64,000 nucleotides of DNA. It comes from Agapetus fuscipes (Eukaryota > Arthropoda > Insecta > Trichoptera > Glossosomatidae). Each line of letters begins with the position of its first letter. Positions within the stretch are counted from its first letter, which is position 1. The DNA is taken from assembly GCA_951799405.1 (NCBI GenBank), contig OX637342.1, positions 16,291,298 to 16,355,297 of the forward strand. The letters run 5' to 3'. Positions 18,001 to 25,857 of the stretch are shown one piece after another. A program made the position numbers and the translations under genes. The notes beneath the pieces are model-generated. The model was not told where the DNA came from. It did no database searches and saw only the letters and a list, made by a program, of their open reading frames with translations.

Positions 18001-19421
18001 TTACTTTAAAAAAAATTCAAGACCCAAACTCAGGCCCGCCGCACAGAGTCAGGATGAGATGGGAGTCACAGGACTTGCGACCTGTCTCTGGTTGGTTAAG
18101 AATCCTTTCACCATGCAACTTAAATTATAATGAAAACTAACGTAAACCTGACCTTCTCTGAACAGAGCGAATGGCTCGGCCCATCTGTAGCGATCCAGCT
18201 TGGTGATGAAGGAGTCCCTGAAGTAGACGAAGAGCCAGGATATGCCGATGATGCTGTAGACCCCCATGGCGGCCTGGGCCAGGAGTAAGGCGATGCCCAC
18301 ACCCTGGAAGAGCGGGGAGATCTTCCACATGTCCAGCGGGCCGGCGCACAGCAGCTGCCCCAGACAGGTGAACAGGCTGAACAGCGGGATGCCCACCACC
18401 AGGGACAGGATGAGGAACTGCACTATGAAGTTGGCTGGAACATAAAACAATGCATTTCAAGACAAACGGGTTTGTAATGTGACATATTCATTGGGATATT
18501 GCAATGGTACGAGTATCTTAGCAAACAATTTTATAAGCGTTTTAGGCTTACGCGGCCGGCTGATGATGCTGGAGAGATGTTTTCTGGGATCTGTTGCCGT
18601 GGTCTATGGGAGCTGAAGCTTCCGGACGTTTCGCTCATGTTGGCTTATTGGCTTCTTCAGCGTGAAGTATGATGATCTTGATGAAAACTGTGATGAAAGT
18701 GTGTTTACACTCGGGGTTTCAATGTGAAAAATGATGACACTCTGCATACGAGTTGTGTTGTGGAGCAGCGACATCTGTTTATTTTGAATGTGAAACTGTG
18801 GGGTATTACAGCAAACCATCTTGCTTCTAGAAGTACGTGTTTGTCAGTTACAAGAAGCCCATCGTAGACATGGGTGAAACGTCCGGAAGCTCCAGCTCCC
18901 ATAGACCACGGCAACAGATCCCGGAACCTATTTATTTTTAGACGTAAGGGGACCGGATTTACGCTTACCACTTCAGTTGAAGCGGGGGTTTCCCAGCTGC
19001 TCCCGAGGGAGCTGGCACTCATTTTTTGTGAAGACTGAGTAAACCTCGCCATTATTTTATTTTGGGGTTTGAAGTAAACATCGACAAGGGAAATCATTTC
19101 TGACACCTTCGGTGGGATTCGAACCCGAGCTCTCGACATGGAATGCAAGCACTCTGCCAACTGAGTTATTGAACGGACTATGCTCTTCTCTTTTCTTTAC
19201 TCTATATGTTCCTGGTGCATCATTTCTGAATGGGCTTGTTGAGACGATTACCTCCGAAGTGTATACTGAAGATGGCGAATCTGTTGATGTTGAAGATGCC
19301 CAGCGTGCAGCCCAGGCTGGCCAGCATGGAGCTCAGCCCGTGTGGCCACACGCCCAGCGGGGAGCCTGCACCAGCCCCGTCTCCTGCTGCTCCTCCAGAT
19401 CCTGGGAGATCATCACGATGG
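8504..19421 (-). CDS. Atypical SLC6-type transporter, 11 exons, amino end missing
   Basis: Neurotransmitter/amino-acid transporter fold of the sodium-coupled SLC6 family, a multi-pass membrane protein. Exons in order: 19421-19252, 18434-18153, 17569-17367, 16149-16012, 15158-14915, 14408-14191, 13226-13032, 12221-11991, 11480-11277, 9737-9490, 9029-8504. All junctions are GT-AG and phases agree; total 2659 bases, one to finish a codon, 885 codons and TAG. Family marks: FNINRF in TM1, PLFSLFTCLGQ in TM2, WKISPLFQGVGIA and ISWLFVYF in TM3, FWAVLF and GLPMTTD in TM8-9. It departs from the family: canonical Trp before the TM1 Arg is Asn, the paired TM3 Tyr is YS, TM8 LGLDS is FGVAQ, and the large Cys-containing loop after TM3 is short with one NGT sequon. 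The tail from about residue 629 is unusually long. Resembles the insect-specific divergent SLC6 group (Drosophila CG43066 type is a guess). Substrate unknown; sodium coupling is doubtful. Confidence 0.9.
9030..9489 (-). other. Intron before the last SLC6-like exon
   Basis: Holds a LINE-H 3' end (about 9093-9300, minus strand), starting 60 bases upstream of the acceptor. Nothing else recognised. Confidence 0.7.
9093..9300 (-). repeat. LINE-H 3' end, copy 1
   Basis: LINE-H is an RTE-like family: the minus strand reads QLKRM-type codons, GCACAACAAGGCACTGCCTT, then a GAT-repeat tail (ATGATGATC here). Other copies lie at 12236-12880 and 50748-50942. Confidence 0.65.
9490..9737 (-). CDS. SLC6-like exon, C-terminal tail part 1 (two PPxY)
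   Basis: Acceptor TATTTCTAG, donor GTAAAC. Residues 629-710. Cytosolic tail, Pro/Ser-rich, with adjacent PPKY and PPSY motifs (PDPPPKYTPPPSYS) and then the basic helix-like segment IAKMLRHSIRRSIRGVR. Confidence 0.88.
9859..10083 (+). repeat. Rep-A copy
   Basis: Starts CCTTGACTTAAAGGTTGG, ends CAACTTAGATTATAG. Full length with a degenerate tail. Confidence 0.85.
10759..10996. mobile_element. MITE M3, copy 1
   Basis: About 55-bp inverted ends starting GGCTATTCTTAGACATTTTA; a second copy lies at 38052-38287. Its interior holds GGCCATCTTGGATTGAC (a YY1-like CAAGATGGCC on the complement). No clear target duplication. Confidence 0.8.
11277..11480 (-). CDS. SLC6-like exon with TM11-TM12
   Basis: Acceptor TCTGTTTGCAG, donor GTAAGT. 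Residues 561-628. Carries YSWKRMGPGYEYWPLWCKKL, which matches the Y-x-YP-xW-x(2)-xGW segment between the last two helices, then LVPLLAVPVTGLIQTW. Confidence 0.9.
11481..11990 (-). other. SLC6-like intron, no recognised element
   Basis: AT-rich, with ATT-repeat runs near 11660-11690 and a (CAT) run at 11932-11946. Nothing else recognised. Confidence 0.6.
11991..12221 (-). CDS. SLC6-like exon with TM10
   Basis: Acceptor TTATTATTCCAG, donor GTAACA. Residues 484-560. AGILVVHFIDYVCVGMWWQG parallels GGxYxFxLxDYYxA; a Pro/Gly/Ala-rich loop and the helix LSFLWNVIMPVALV follow. A LINE 3' tail (GAT repeats) ends about 15 bases before the acceptor. Confidence 0.9.
12236..12880 (-). repeat. LINE-H 3' end, copy 2, interrupted
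   Basis: Two parts, 12236-12350 (CATCATCATC tail, TAAAGGAAGTGCTTTGTTAT) and 12775-12880 (TATGAAGTTCTAGGGCGACC). In the copy at 9093-9300 these two parts are continuous. The tail abuts the pyrimidine tract of the TM10 exon acceptor. Confidence 0.65.
12355..12770 (+). pseudogene. L2/CR1-like LINE, C-terminal fragment
   Basis: Frame from 12396 reads LHWLRVPERIAYKICVSVFN, APSYLCGK, then FSSAGLSCWNSLPLELR and LLKIHLFNRSF. This is the typical L2/CR1 reverse transcriptase C-terminal series (LHWLPVxxRIxYK ... WNSLPxxLR ... LKTxLF). Upstream domains are missing (5' truncated). Inserted in LINE-H. Confidence 0.75.
13032..13226 (-). CDS. SLC6-like exon with TM8-TM9
   Basis: Acceptor TGTGTTCCAG, donor GTTAGT. 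Residues 419-483, phase 0 both ends. LSSFWAVLFYFILIMFGVAQ corresponds to FWxxLFFxMLLxLGLDS; the Asp-Ser pair of the canonical Na2 site is Ala-Gln. CGFLLGLPMTTD is the TM9 end. Confidence 0.9.
13340..13465 (+). pseudogene. RTE-like LINE C-terminal remnant
   Basis: Reads VKEWNPQSENKRRVCNKVIH, then EEMKEVCKDRKKWRCNG, homologous to the C-termini of LINE-A and LINE-B. Confidence 0.6.
13868..14170 (-). repeat. SINE-G copy
   Basis: SINE-G is tRNA-derived. On the minus strand the head has TAGCTCAxTTGGxAGAxTGC (A box), a TTCCATGCC anticodon region and GGTTCGAATCCC (B box) in good copies; the body has CAGCTGGGAAACCCCCAC and AACCACTTCAACTGAAGTGG types; the far end has CGCGTTATCCCCGAAGGGG on the plus strand. 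Here the B-box region is degenerate. Confidence 0.7.
14191..14408 (-). CDS. SLC6-like exon, TM7-TM8 loop
   Basis: Acceptor TGTTATTACAG, donor GTAATG. Residues 347-418. KMSSYTFLRQEHGIS, a loop with two His-rich sites, then ELVPSTLAIVGPDK, in the place of the family YPEAL loop before TM8. Confidence 0.9.
14409..14914 (-). other. SLC6-like intron, nothing recognised
   Basis: About 500 bases of AT-rich intron without a recognised element. Confidence 0.6.
14915..15158 (-). CDS. SLC6-like exon with TM6b-TM7
   Basis: Acceptor TGTTCCTGCAG, donor GTGAGA. Residues 265-345. SWGAAAQEVFLTWGLLGACA corresponds to the WxDAAxQIFxSLGxGxG stretch; a basic loop (SARRRASALRRD) and a hydrophobic helix LAVLLLAAFLANTC follow. 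Very GC-rich. Confidence 0.9.
15541..15785 (+). repeat. SINE-T copy
   Basis: Head AGTGTAGTTTAGTGGTTAATGC with CTCGTAA loop, body and the usual L2-like tail CTCCTGAGGTGTGATTCAC then AAAACAGCGCT. Confidence 0.75.
15780..15955 (-). repeat. Rep-A copy, 5' truncated
   Basis: Reads from TAAGTTGACAAGATATATTA to AACAGGGGTGACA; the first 75 or so bases of the unit are missing. Confidence 0.8.
16012..16149 (-). CDS. SLC6-like exon with TM6 region
   Basis: Acceptor TTCTTGTCCAG, donor GTGAGT. Residues 219-264, phase 0 both ends. VAYMFSFVPICGTLVLCAKL takes the place of the canonical VVYFTAxFPYxxL, so the unwound TM6 motif is changed. PETSWNEFFINSK matches the family loop after it. Confidence 0.9.
16150..17366 (-). 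other. SLC6-like intron with Rep-A
   Basis: Rep-A at 16424-16675. A T-run (16787-16803) and a LINE 3' scrap (GGAAGTCTCCCGCAAAGG near 17320) also occur. Otherwise unassigned. Confidence 0.65.
16424..16675 (-). repeat. Rep-A copy
   Basis: Full length, tail CTATAATCTAAGTTGC, far end CCAACCTATATGTCAAGGAA. Confidence 0.85.
17367..17569 (-). CDS. SLC6-like exon with TM4-TM5 entry
   Basis: Acceptor TTATTTCCAG, donor GTATGA. Residues 152-218. HNGTY has a possible N-glycosylation site. SETVPDYFNGVVLQ matches the family YF-x(3)-VL segment; LTFNLAVIWMIVFVSLSKGL is the next membrane helix and SYGK its end. Confidence 0.9.
17570..18152 (-). other. SLC6-like intron with a small inverted repeat
   Basis: A near-perfect palindromic pair (about 17655-17695 and 17740-17785, sharing CATGAGTTTATTTTT / TGTTTTAATTCACATG types) suggests a small MITE of about 140 bp. 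Nothing else recognised. Confidence 0.5.
18153..18434 (-). CDS. SLC6-like exon with TM2-TM3
   Basis: Acceptor TTATGTTCCAG, donor GTCAGG. Residues 58-150. NFIVQFLILSLVVGIPLF is TM2; LCAGPLDMWKISPLFQGVG and then AAMGVYSIIGISWLFVYF are loop and TM3. The second Tyr of the usual substrate-binding YY pair is Ser. Confidence 0.9.
18584..18924. repeat. Inverted repeat M12 with retroelement-like arms
   Basis: Arms of about 56 bp: 18584-18640 (CTGGGATCTGTTGCCGTGG to CGGACGTTTCGCTCATGT) and 18869-18924 in reverse. Each arm also carries the AGAAGCC...GAAACGTCCGG word seen at the ends of some LINE and Penelope-like elements. Confidence 0.7.
18925..19178 (-). repeat. SINE-G copy, good head
   Basis: On the minus strand: ACTCAGTTGGCAGAGTGC (A box), CATTCCATGTCGAGAGC, GGTTCGAATCCCACC (B box), then body. 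Abuts M12 directly. Confidence 0.75.
19252..19421 (-). CDS. SLC6-like exon with TM1
   Basis: Acceptor TTGTCCGCAG, donor GTAATC. Visible residues 1-57. A Gly/Ala-rich lead then GVWPHGLSSMLASLGCTLGI and FNINRFAIFSIHFGG. GIFN-INRF replaces the canonical GLGN-xWRF of TM1, keeping the Asn and Arg. The coding sequence continues upstream, so at least one more 5' exon exists to the right. Confidence 0.88.
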
Positions 19422-19643
19422 CTGCGGACAAGGGAAACAATATCTAAATATATAAAATCAAACGTATGTATGTATTTATGAATGCTTGTCCTGTATGGAC
19501 TCCTAAACTATTGGACCGATTGTAATGAAATTTACATGAGTAATTCTTTACATGCCAAATTAGTCTTTTGTATAAAAAAAATGGAGCAATAAAATATGCA
19601 AGGTGTATGTTGATTTGAGGTTTGGTTCTTAATTTGTAAGTAC

Positions 19644-20089
19644 CAGTGGCGACGGGTGCCATACAAGCCGGTTCCCATCGGCTTCCCTTTTAAAATGATG
19701 TAACAAAGTAGTTAAAAAATATAGGCACAAAGTAAAAAAATACATTTAAAACCAAAGAAACAATACGTATTTTTCTCCATTGAAACCATGCTAATCTAAT
19801 CTAATCTAATCTAAGTTGCAAAGATATGTTACATTGGAGATTCACATTACATGCATTCCCACAACCAGACATGTACAAGTTCGCGCTTGCACATGCCTCA
19901 TGTGAGCCTACAACATAAAAACCAATCTCAAATGGACATACACCCTGCAACTCTTGCCGTCCTTCCCTGTAACAGGGGTGACATTGGCAAAGTGAACCAT
20001 TTTTACAGCAGTCTACTTTATTATCATTTTTGCCTCATTTTAAACGGGAAACCGATGGGAATCGGCTTGTATGGCACCCTTCGCCACTG
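19644..20089. mobile_element. hAT-like MITE (CAGTGGCG ends, 8-bp duplication)
   Basis: Starts CAGTGGCG and ends CGCCACTG. Inverted ends of about 55 bp (GGGTGCCATACAAGCCG, TTCCCATCGG). Flanked by an 8-bp duplication GTAAGTAC (19636-19643 and 20090-20097), as in the hAT superfamily. 446 bp including a Rep-A nested inside. No transposase. Confidence 0.9.
19795..20009 (-). repeat. Rep-A copy nested in the hAT-like MITE
   Basis: Tail TAATCTAATCTAATCTAA on the left; truncated at CATTTTTACAGC, so about 30 bases short at the 5' end. Confidence 0.88.
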
Positions 20090-20501
20090 GTAAGTACACA
20101 TTTAGCATTTGTAAGCTCGAATTTACATGTGTCTATTTGCTGTCATACATTTTTAATATGAATTTTAAATGTTTATATTTTTGCAACTTAGAATATATAT
20201 CAATTCTCCTAGGAATAAATATTCCACGTCGATCACCTCTGAGGAAATATCGATTATTTATCATAATATTATGAATAAACAAAAAGTAATGGTTACTTAT
20301 AAAAAGTGGCTGTGAATACAATGTTTAAGTAGTTCATATTTCACGGTCATGGTAAATGAAGCAAATGATGTAGGTACCTATACAGGAGAGCGGAGATATC
20401 TCGCTATTATTTCTAACTCAAATATAATTGAGAAATCTTTAAACAAGTCCAAAAATCTCAAGTTTTAAATTAATTATTTTAAAAATTAATTACACGGTTG
20501 A

Positions 20502-20755
20502 TAGATTTGTTATGCGGCTGACCACCCATAATATAAAAATTGGTTCACTTTGCCAATGTCACCCCTGTTTCAGGGAAGGACGGCAAGAGTTGCAAGGCTT
20601 ATGTTCATTTGAGATTGGGTTTTTATATTGTAGGTCCACATGCGGCATGTGTTAGCGCGAAATTATACATATCTGCTTGTGGGAATGCATTTAGTATAAA
20701 TCTTAAATGATATATATCTTTGCAGCTTAGATTAGATTAGATTAGATTAGATAGA
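20502..20755 (+). repeat. Rep-A copy
   Basis: Near full length with a pure tail of five GATTA units. Confidence 0.85.
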
Positions 20756-20825
20756 TAGAAATACGATAAATTATAGTGTACCCCAGTAAGTATTGGACTT
20801 TGCGTTTGAACGCAATCACAGCGTT

Positions 20826-21115
20826 TTCAACTGTCCGTAGTCTAGTGGTAAACGCTTCGGATTCTTAATTGGAAGCTAGTGAGTAGGTACGATTTCCGAC
20901 GGGCCACAAAAAATAGAATTCAATTTTTCAGTATGCTCTTCGCTGGGATGAAGAATTTATCTGCGTTTATTAAAGACCAGTCGTAAAAGGTTCATGTAGC
21001 CTTACAGCAAATAGGCTTGCCTGAAAAAAATGCGTTTTCTTTAACGATGACCAAGCTCGCAAAGGGCTCTTGATGAGTGACTCACACAAATACAATACTT
21101 ACAGCACTAGGAAAG
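20826..21115 (+). repeat. SINE-T copy, degenerate
   Basis: CCGTAGTCTAGTGGTAAACGC head, body TATGCTCTTCGCTGGG, tail GGGCTCTTGATGAGTGACTC. Confidence 0.7.
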
Positions 21116-21259
21116 TGTGGTGTGTAGGTACTCTATAATATTGCAAATTGTTGTAACCTGACATAGTTTGGGAAAGAAATATTGTATAAACTACTTTATA
21201 TGTAAAAGGCTTTCAAGCCGTTAAATATTAATAAATAAATAAATAAATAAAAATAAAAT

Positions 21260-21430
21260 ATATTGACATTTAAGGCTCATATTTGATGCATGCCCACAAG
21301 GAGGACATGCAAGTTCGCGCTACACACGCTGCATGATAACACACATACAAAATAAACCAAACCTCAAATGAAGATAAACTTTGCAACTCTAGCCGCCTTT
21401 AACTGAAACGGGGTGGGATTGACAAAAGTA
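21260..21430 (-). repeat. Rep-A copy, diverged
   Basis: Weak match: TGCATGCCCACAAGGAGGAC, GTTCGCGCTACACACGC, AAACCTCAAATGAAGATAAA. Confidence 0.6.
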
Positions 21431-21854
21431 CTCAAAGGCAAAAATAACGGCCCACGCACACGGTCATACTATTAATGCATTAATGGAAATGTAAACCAGG
21501 CATATATTTTTTTGTAACGTTGAAAAATAAGGAGATCCCTATTTAGTGTAAAATTTGCGGTTTGAGAAGAAACAGTTTTGCGAATGTTGGCAAACCACGA
21601 TCACTAATTTGTCCGAAAGACTACAGTTAATGATAAAGATGATTCTAACTGTAAAAGCGCTCCCGACAAAAATGAGTATCTAAGGCAAAACAGCCGGTGC
21701 AAAGTAACTCAGGTCGCCATAACCTAGATTGGGTTTTTATGACACTGCAACGTCAAAACTTCAATTCCATAAAAAACGTACATTGTCGTGTGGGCATCTC
21801 CAAGATGAGTCAGATGTATGAAACCATAGAGTAATAATAATACTATACTGTAAC

Positions 21855-22415
21855 TGTAACTCTGTCGCCATTCCGCTAGGGGTGGCCAGAGCCTCTGCAG
21901 AGTTGCCTCCATTTTTTCCTATCCTTACATACCTCTTTCAATTCATTCATATCCATCACATTTTTCATGCATTTTCTTCTTTTACGCTCACTTTGTATAT
22001 CCCATTTTTTCACAATCTCCTCAATCTGATCACTCCATACTTTTCTCGGTCGTCCCTTCCCTCTTTTTCCTTTCACACTTTCTATCATCATTCATTCTTT
22101 CCACATGCCCAAACCATCTCATCACATTCTTTTGTACCTTAACTTTCACATCCTCTTTCAAATTACATTCTTTTTTTACCCATTCATTCCTAACTCTATC
22201 CCTCAGAGTTTTTCCTGTCATGCTTCTCAAATGCTTCATTTCCACCGTACATACTTTACTCATTTCGCTATCGTTCACTGTCCATGCTTCACTTCCATAC
22301 ATCAAAGTCGGTAACAATATGCCATTGTGTACCGCCATTCTCAGATCCATCGTCAATCGCTTGTTCTTTGCTATTCTTCCTATTGCACCGACCACTTGCT
22401 TTCCCTTGCACACCC
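21855..22415 (-). pseudogene. RTE-like LINE-A copy 2, 5' truncated
   Basis: Minus strand reads KQVVGAIGRIAKNKRL, LLPTLMYGSEAWTVND, VRNEWVKKECNLKED, RWFGHVERM, then a 23-base deletion shifts the frame before GKGRPRKVWSDQIEEI; it ends CRGSGHP-stop. The 3' terminus is GACAGAGTTACAGTTACAGT. This copy keeps the Trp codon that is TGA in the long copy at 40221-41725. Confidence 0.85.
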
Positions 22416-22639
22416 TATATATACATACTATAGAGCGATCCTTTTGAAGTGCGAACCGTCAGTGCGAGTGTAAACGACGCTTATTGGTTCTCATCCACGC
22501 TAGGGATGCTGGGAGAGGGCAAATGAGAAAAAAATGTCGAAATTTTCAAACAGTATCGAAGTATATCGAGGAAAAAATATCGATATTTATATAGGAGAAC
22601 GTCAAAAATATCGTTTGCTGGTGGAAGACATCTCAAAAT

Positions 22640-23062
22640 TTCGTTTATAATGTTTATACTAAAACTCCGTTGCTGCAGAAACTGCATTGGTTTCACTTTC
22701 CAGAGAGGGCGGTCTACCGTGTTTGTCTGATGGTTTACAAAGCCATCAATGGTGTGGCTCACAGATCACGGTAAACTCATTCCTCTGCCAAACTGCCCGC
22801 TTATGGAATGAGTTACCGGTATCTGTGTTTCCATCCCAATTTAACCTTGCCCTTTTCAAATCCAATATCAATCGCCATTTCCTCTCAGTGTCTCAAAACA
22901 AAGCAACGCCACACACACCACAGCACTGCGCAGCTAACGGCCCTGCAACCGGACATGGACAACTGCCACATCACCAACAACTCTGCGGCACTATAACAAG
23001 TGTCATAGACCCTTAGAGTCTCTCGAATCTAGGGAGTCTCCCGCATAGGCTTTCTTAAAAAA
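22640..23062 (+). pseudogene. Chimeric LINE 3' end with poly-A
   Basis: 22675-22770 reads LHWFHFPERAVYRVCLMVYK (L2/CR1-like). After a stop, another frame reads FLCQTARLWNELPVSVFPSQ and LALFKSNINRHF, a type seen in jockey/I-like LINE C-termini. Then GTCATAGACCCTTAGAGTC and a 13-base A-run. Possibly two fused LINE ends. Confidence 0.65.
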
Positions 23063-23339
23063 AAAAAAAGATATGGTATATTTCTATTGCAGTATCAAAA
23101 CCAGCTGTCACCGTATTTTCGGTAGGCGGGAACTAACATTACAATTACAATGGAAGCTAGCACTTGATTTGTTAAAAAAAATCCAAATGCGATGGATAGA
23201 AAGTGTGGCTCCATCATTTCTAACTGACATGATTTCGCCTGTAGAGATGGGTGTGTAACAACTTGACACTGGCGCCCCTGCTGAATGCGGGAATCCGCCA
23301 CAAAGAAGAAGAAGAAGATGGGTGTGAGCAGGCAGACAC

Positions 23340-23600
23340 TCAGATCTGCGGGTGATGGTGTTATCGATTTGGTTCAGCCACGCCGTCAGACGCGCACAAA
23401 CTTTGGAGACTGAGCCCTCAGGATTGCGGGTCCGGTGGAGTGGAACAGACTGCCACCCGGGGTGAGAAAGTCTGAGTCTATAGATGTGTATTTCAGGGAG
23501 CACTGAAAACTTATCTTTTCAATAAGTCTATCCATGATCGGAGAGGGCCCTTGAGGTGTGACACACACAAAAACGGCGCTCTCTTATTATACGTACTATG
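23340..23600 (+). pseudogene. L2-like LINE 3' end with SINE-T-type tail
   Basis: Reads IAGPVEWNRLPPGVRKSE, then FREHLKTYLFNKS, an L2/CR1 C-terminus. Its 3' UTR GGCCCTTGAGGTGTGACAC and AAAACGGCGCTC is the same as the tail of SINE-T. Confidence 0.8.
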
Positions 23601-23627
23601 AAATAAATTATCCTGTAATAATAATAA

Positions 23628-23815
23628 TAATATACAGCTCCCGAGGGGGCTGGTACTCATTTCTTGTGAAGGCTGAATAAACTTTACCGGTATTTTATTT
23701 AGGGTTTGAAATACACACCGAAACGGAAATCATCTCTGACACCCTAATTGGGATTCGAACCCGAGCTCTCGGTATGGAATACAAGCACTCTACCAACGAG
23801 CTGTCGACAGGACTA
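23628..23815 (-). repeat. SINE-G copy, partial
   Basis: Head region GGGATTCGAACCCGAGCTC and TGGAATACAAGCACTC (plus strand), body to CAGCTCCCGAGGGGGCTGG. Confidence 0.75.
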
Positions 23816-23822
23816 TAAAAGG

Positions 23823-23945
23823 TCTAATCTAATCTAAGTTGCAAAGCTATGTTACATTGGAGATTCACATTGCATGCATTTTCACAGCCAGACATGTACA
23901 AGTTCGCGCTTGCACATTCCGCACGTGAGCCTACAACATAAAAGA
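23823..23945 (-). repeat. Rep-A copy, 5' truncated
   Basis: Only the tail half: CTAATCTAATCTAAGTTGC to CCTACAACATAAAA. Confidence 0.8.
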
Positions 23946-24411
23946 TAATCAATACAATAAAAAGTGGAGGTCACTCATTGACCGTTATCAATAATTTACA
24001 TTCAATTAGTTGGAACCTGCTAAAACTAGGCAATAATCAACCACAATATCGTCGACCGAGTATACAATTATGTGTTTCAACTAAACCATGGCGTTTTGCG
24101 TAAAATATATGCAAGCTAAGACACTCCGAAGAGATGCGGCGCTTTTTTAGTTTCTGTATATTTTTGGAAAACTCTAACACTTTTATACTCGGGGTATAAT
24201 AATATAACAACGTAGTTAAATTATTAGGTATCAGCATCTTGGTTAGTAAATGAATTACGACTCCGGTGACCGTGAAAATTAAAATAGACATTACGTGCTT
24301 TTAGAGAAAAAAATATATATATATATTTACATCCGTGTTTGATAGCAAAACAATAAAAATGGAATAAGAGAATAAGGACCAAAAATCAAAACAAGGAGAA
24401 AGCTTATGTAC

Positions 24412-24500
24412 CAGTGGCGCAGGGTTCTAACAACACGATTCACATCGGCTTCCCTTTGGAAAATACTATGTAAATAGTAGTTAAATAATATGTCATTGTG
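24412..24500 (+). repeat. One end of a hAT-like MITE relative
   Basis: CAGTGGCGCAGGGTTCTAAC then CACATCGGCTTCCCTTT, alike in order to the left end of the element at 19644. No partner end was found nearby. Confidence 0.55.
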
Positions 24501-24515
24501 TGTTTTGTTTGTCTG

Positions 24516-24770
24516 TGTGATAATTAAGTCTCGCATGTCTCTCTAGAAATAAATAGACGTTGATACTTATATAATTTGTATTTGATATTGTTCGAGATTG
24601 CTCGAGTGTTTGGTCGGATGTTCTTGTAAAGTCTCGCATGTTCCATTTCTCAATGATTCGAGAATGATCCTTATACTTGCTATAAAATAAGGGCCTCAGC
24701 TCTCCGTAGCTTTAGAGGCCAACTGTCTGTTGTATTGTATACGTACAACTTTAATTTTTATATTGACATC
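24516..24770 (+). promoter_or_regulatory. Possible LTR or promoter remnant
   Basis: TGTGATAATTAAG start, CTATAAAATAAGGGCC (TATA box) at about 24680, followed by CTCAGCTCTC, and a CACA end. Layout like an LTR with a U3/R border, but no duplicate LTR and no clear target duplication. Confidence 0.3.
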
Positions 24771-24794
24771 ACACTTGCTTTAGGCTAGCCTCTA

Positions 24795-25036
24795 TAATCT
24801 ATAATCTAGGTTGCAAGGATATATTAATTTAAAGTTCTCAAATGTATGCCCACAAAAAAACACGTGTAGTTCGCGCTTACAAATGCTGAATGTGTATTTA
24901 CAAAAAAATCCAAATCTCAAATGAACATAAGCCCTACAACTTTTGCCGACCTTCCCTGACACACGGTGACATTGGCAAAGTGAATCATTTTTTATAGTAT
25001 GGGTGGTCAGCCTCATACCAATCTATAAGTCAAGGC
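24795..25036 (-). repeat. Rep-A copy
   Basis: TATAATCTAGGTTGC tail side; far end CCAATCTATAAGTCAAGG. Full length. Directly followed by a SINE-G piece. Confidence 0.85.
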
Positions 25037-25135
25037 CCCCTTGCCTGTAAAAATAAATAGGTTCTCTCTCCGCATGCGACCCCTTCTGGGGGAACGCGGC
25101 AAAAATATACACTATATGCGTAGCTAATTTACGTT
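25037..25135 (+). repeat. SINE-G far-end piece
   Basis: CCCCTTGCCTGTAAAAATAA, CATGCGACCCCTTCTGGGGG, ACACTATATGCGTAGC: the non-tRNA end of SINE-G. Confidence 0.7.
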
Positions 25136-25439
25136 GAGCGACTTGTGTAAACGTATTTTAAGATAGCCATGGGTCAGTGACGTAACTATTCCAATGCAAA
25201 CCTCATAAAAACGGATCGGCACGATATTTTGTCGTATGTTTTGATGTCGTGACCAAATTAAGAGCGATAATCCAAAAATAGAAAAGTTATGGGTAGTCGT
25301 TACCCGGTCAAGTAAATGGCAGAAAAACGATACTTTTTTCTCAAAATTAAATTTGGGTGAATTATTAAAAGTACCTCCGTCACATTCAACTTAGATTAGA
25401 TTAGATTAGACAGTTTATGTGAAATTCTTTTAAGCACGT

Positions 25440-25653
25440 GCTGTAAAAATTGGTTCACTTTTGCCAATGCCACCCCGGTTACAGGGAAAGGCGGCAGGAG
25501 CTGTAAGGTTTATGTTCAGCTAAGGTTTTGTTTATTTGTGTGCACACATGCAGAATGTGCAGGCGCAAGCTTACATGTGCCTGTCTATCGGCATGTATTT
25601 AATAATATATGAGCCTTAAATTTTAACATATATTTGCTGCTTAGATTATAGAC
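25440..25653 (+). repeat. Rep-A copy
   Basis: Diverged; preceded at 25388-25410 by a stub of GATTA units from another copy. Confidence 0.75.
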
Positions 25654-25857
25654 ATACGTTCTTTCACATGAACGTTTTACATTTACCATAAAAGTGTATG
25701 CCTATTTTTAAAATATTTTTTTATCGACTTTTAGATTGTTAGTTTTTATAAATACCATAATATAACTCCTGCCAGTCTTCTAACTAATGCAGATTTAAAA
25801 ATGTAAACAAGGGATCCAAGAAAGCTTTTCTACGAGTACCTATGTAGGGACGCGATA

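Larger units (their letters stand above)
18435..19251 (-). other. SLC6-like intron with inverted repeat M12 and SINE-G
   Basis: Inverted repeat 18584-18924, then SINE-G at 18925-19178. Confidence 0.7.
19586..20205 (+). repeat. Rep-A copy split by a hAT-like MITE
   Basis: Left part 19586-19643 (GTGTATGTTGATTTGAGG to TTTGTAAGTAC), right part 20098-20205 (ACATTTAGCATTTGTAAGC to TTGCAACTTAGA). Joining them restores the Rep-A order TTTGTAAGTACACATT. Confidence 0.85.

Noticed and set aside
19112..19447. Plus-strand gene over the TM1 exon
   Set aside because: Antisense of the SLC6-like exon and SINE-G.
20730..20755. Telomeric TTAGG repeats
   Set aside because: The repeat is GATTA/TTAGA, not TTAGG, and always ends Rep-A.
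24037..24291. Minus-strand 84-codon exon
   Set aside because: Contains a hydrophobic start but no splice or family signal; composition like the AT-rich background.
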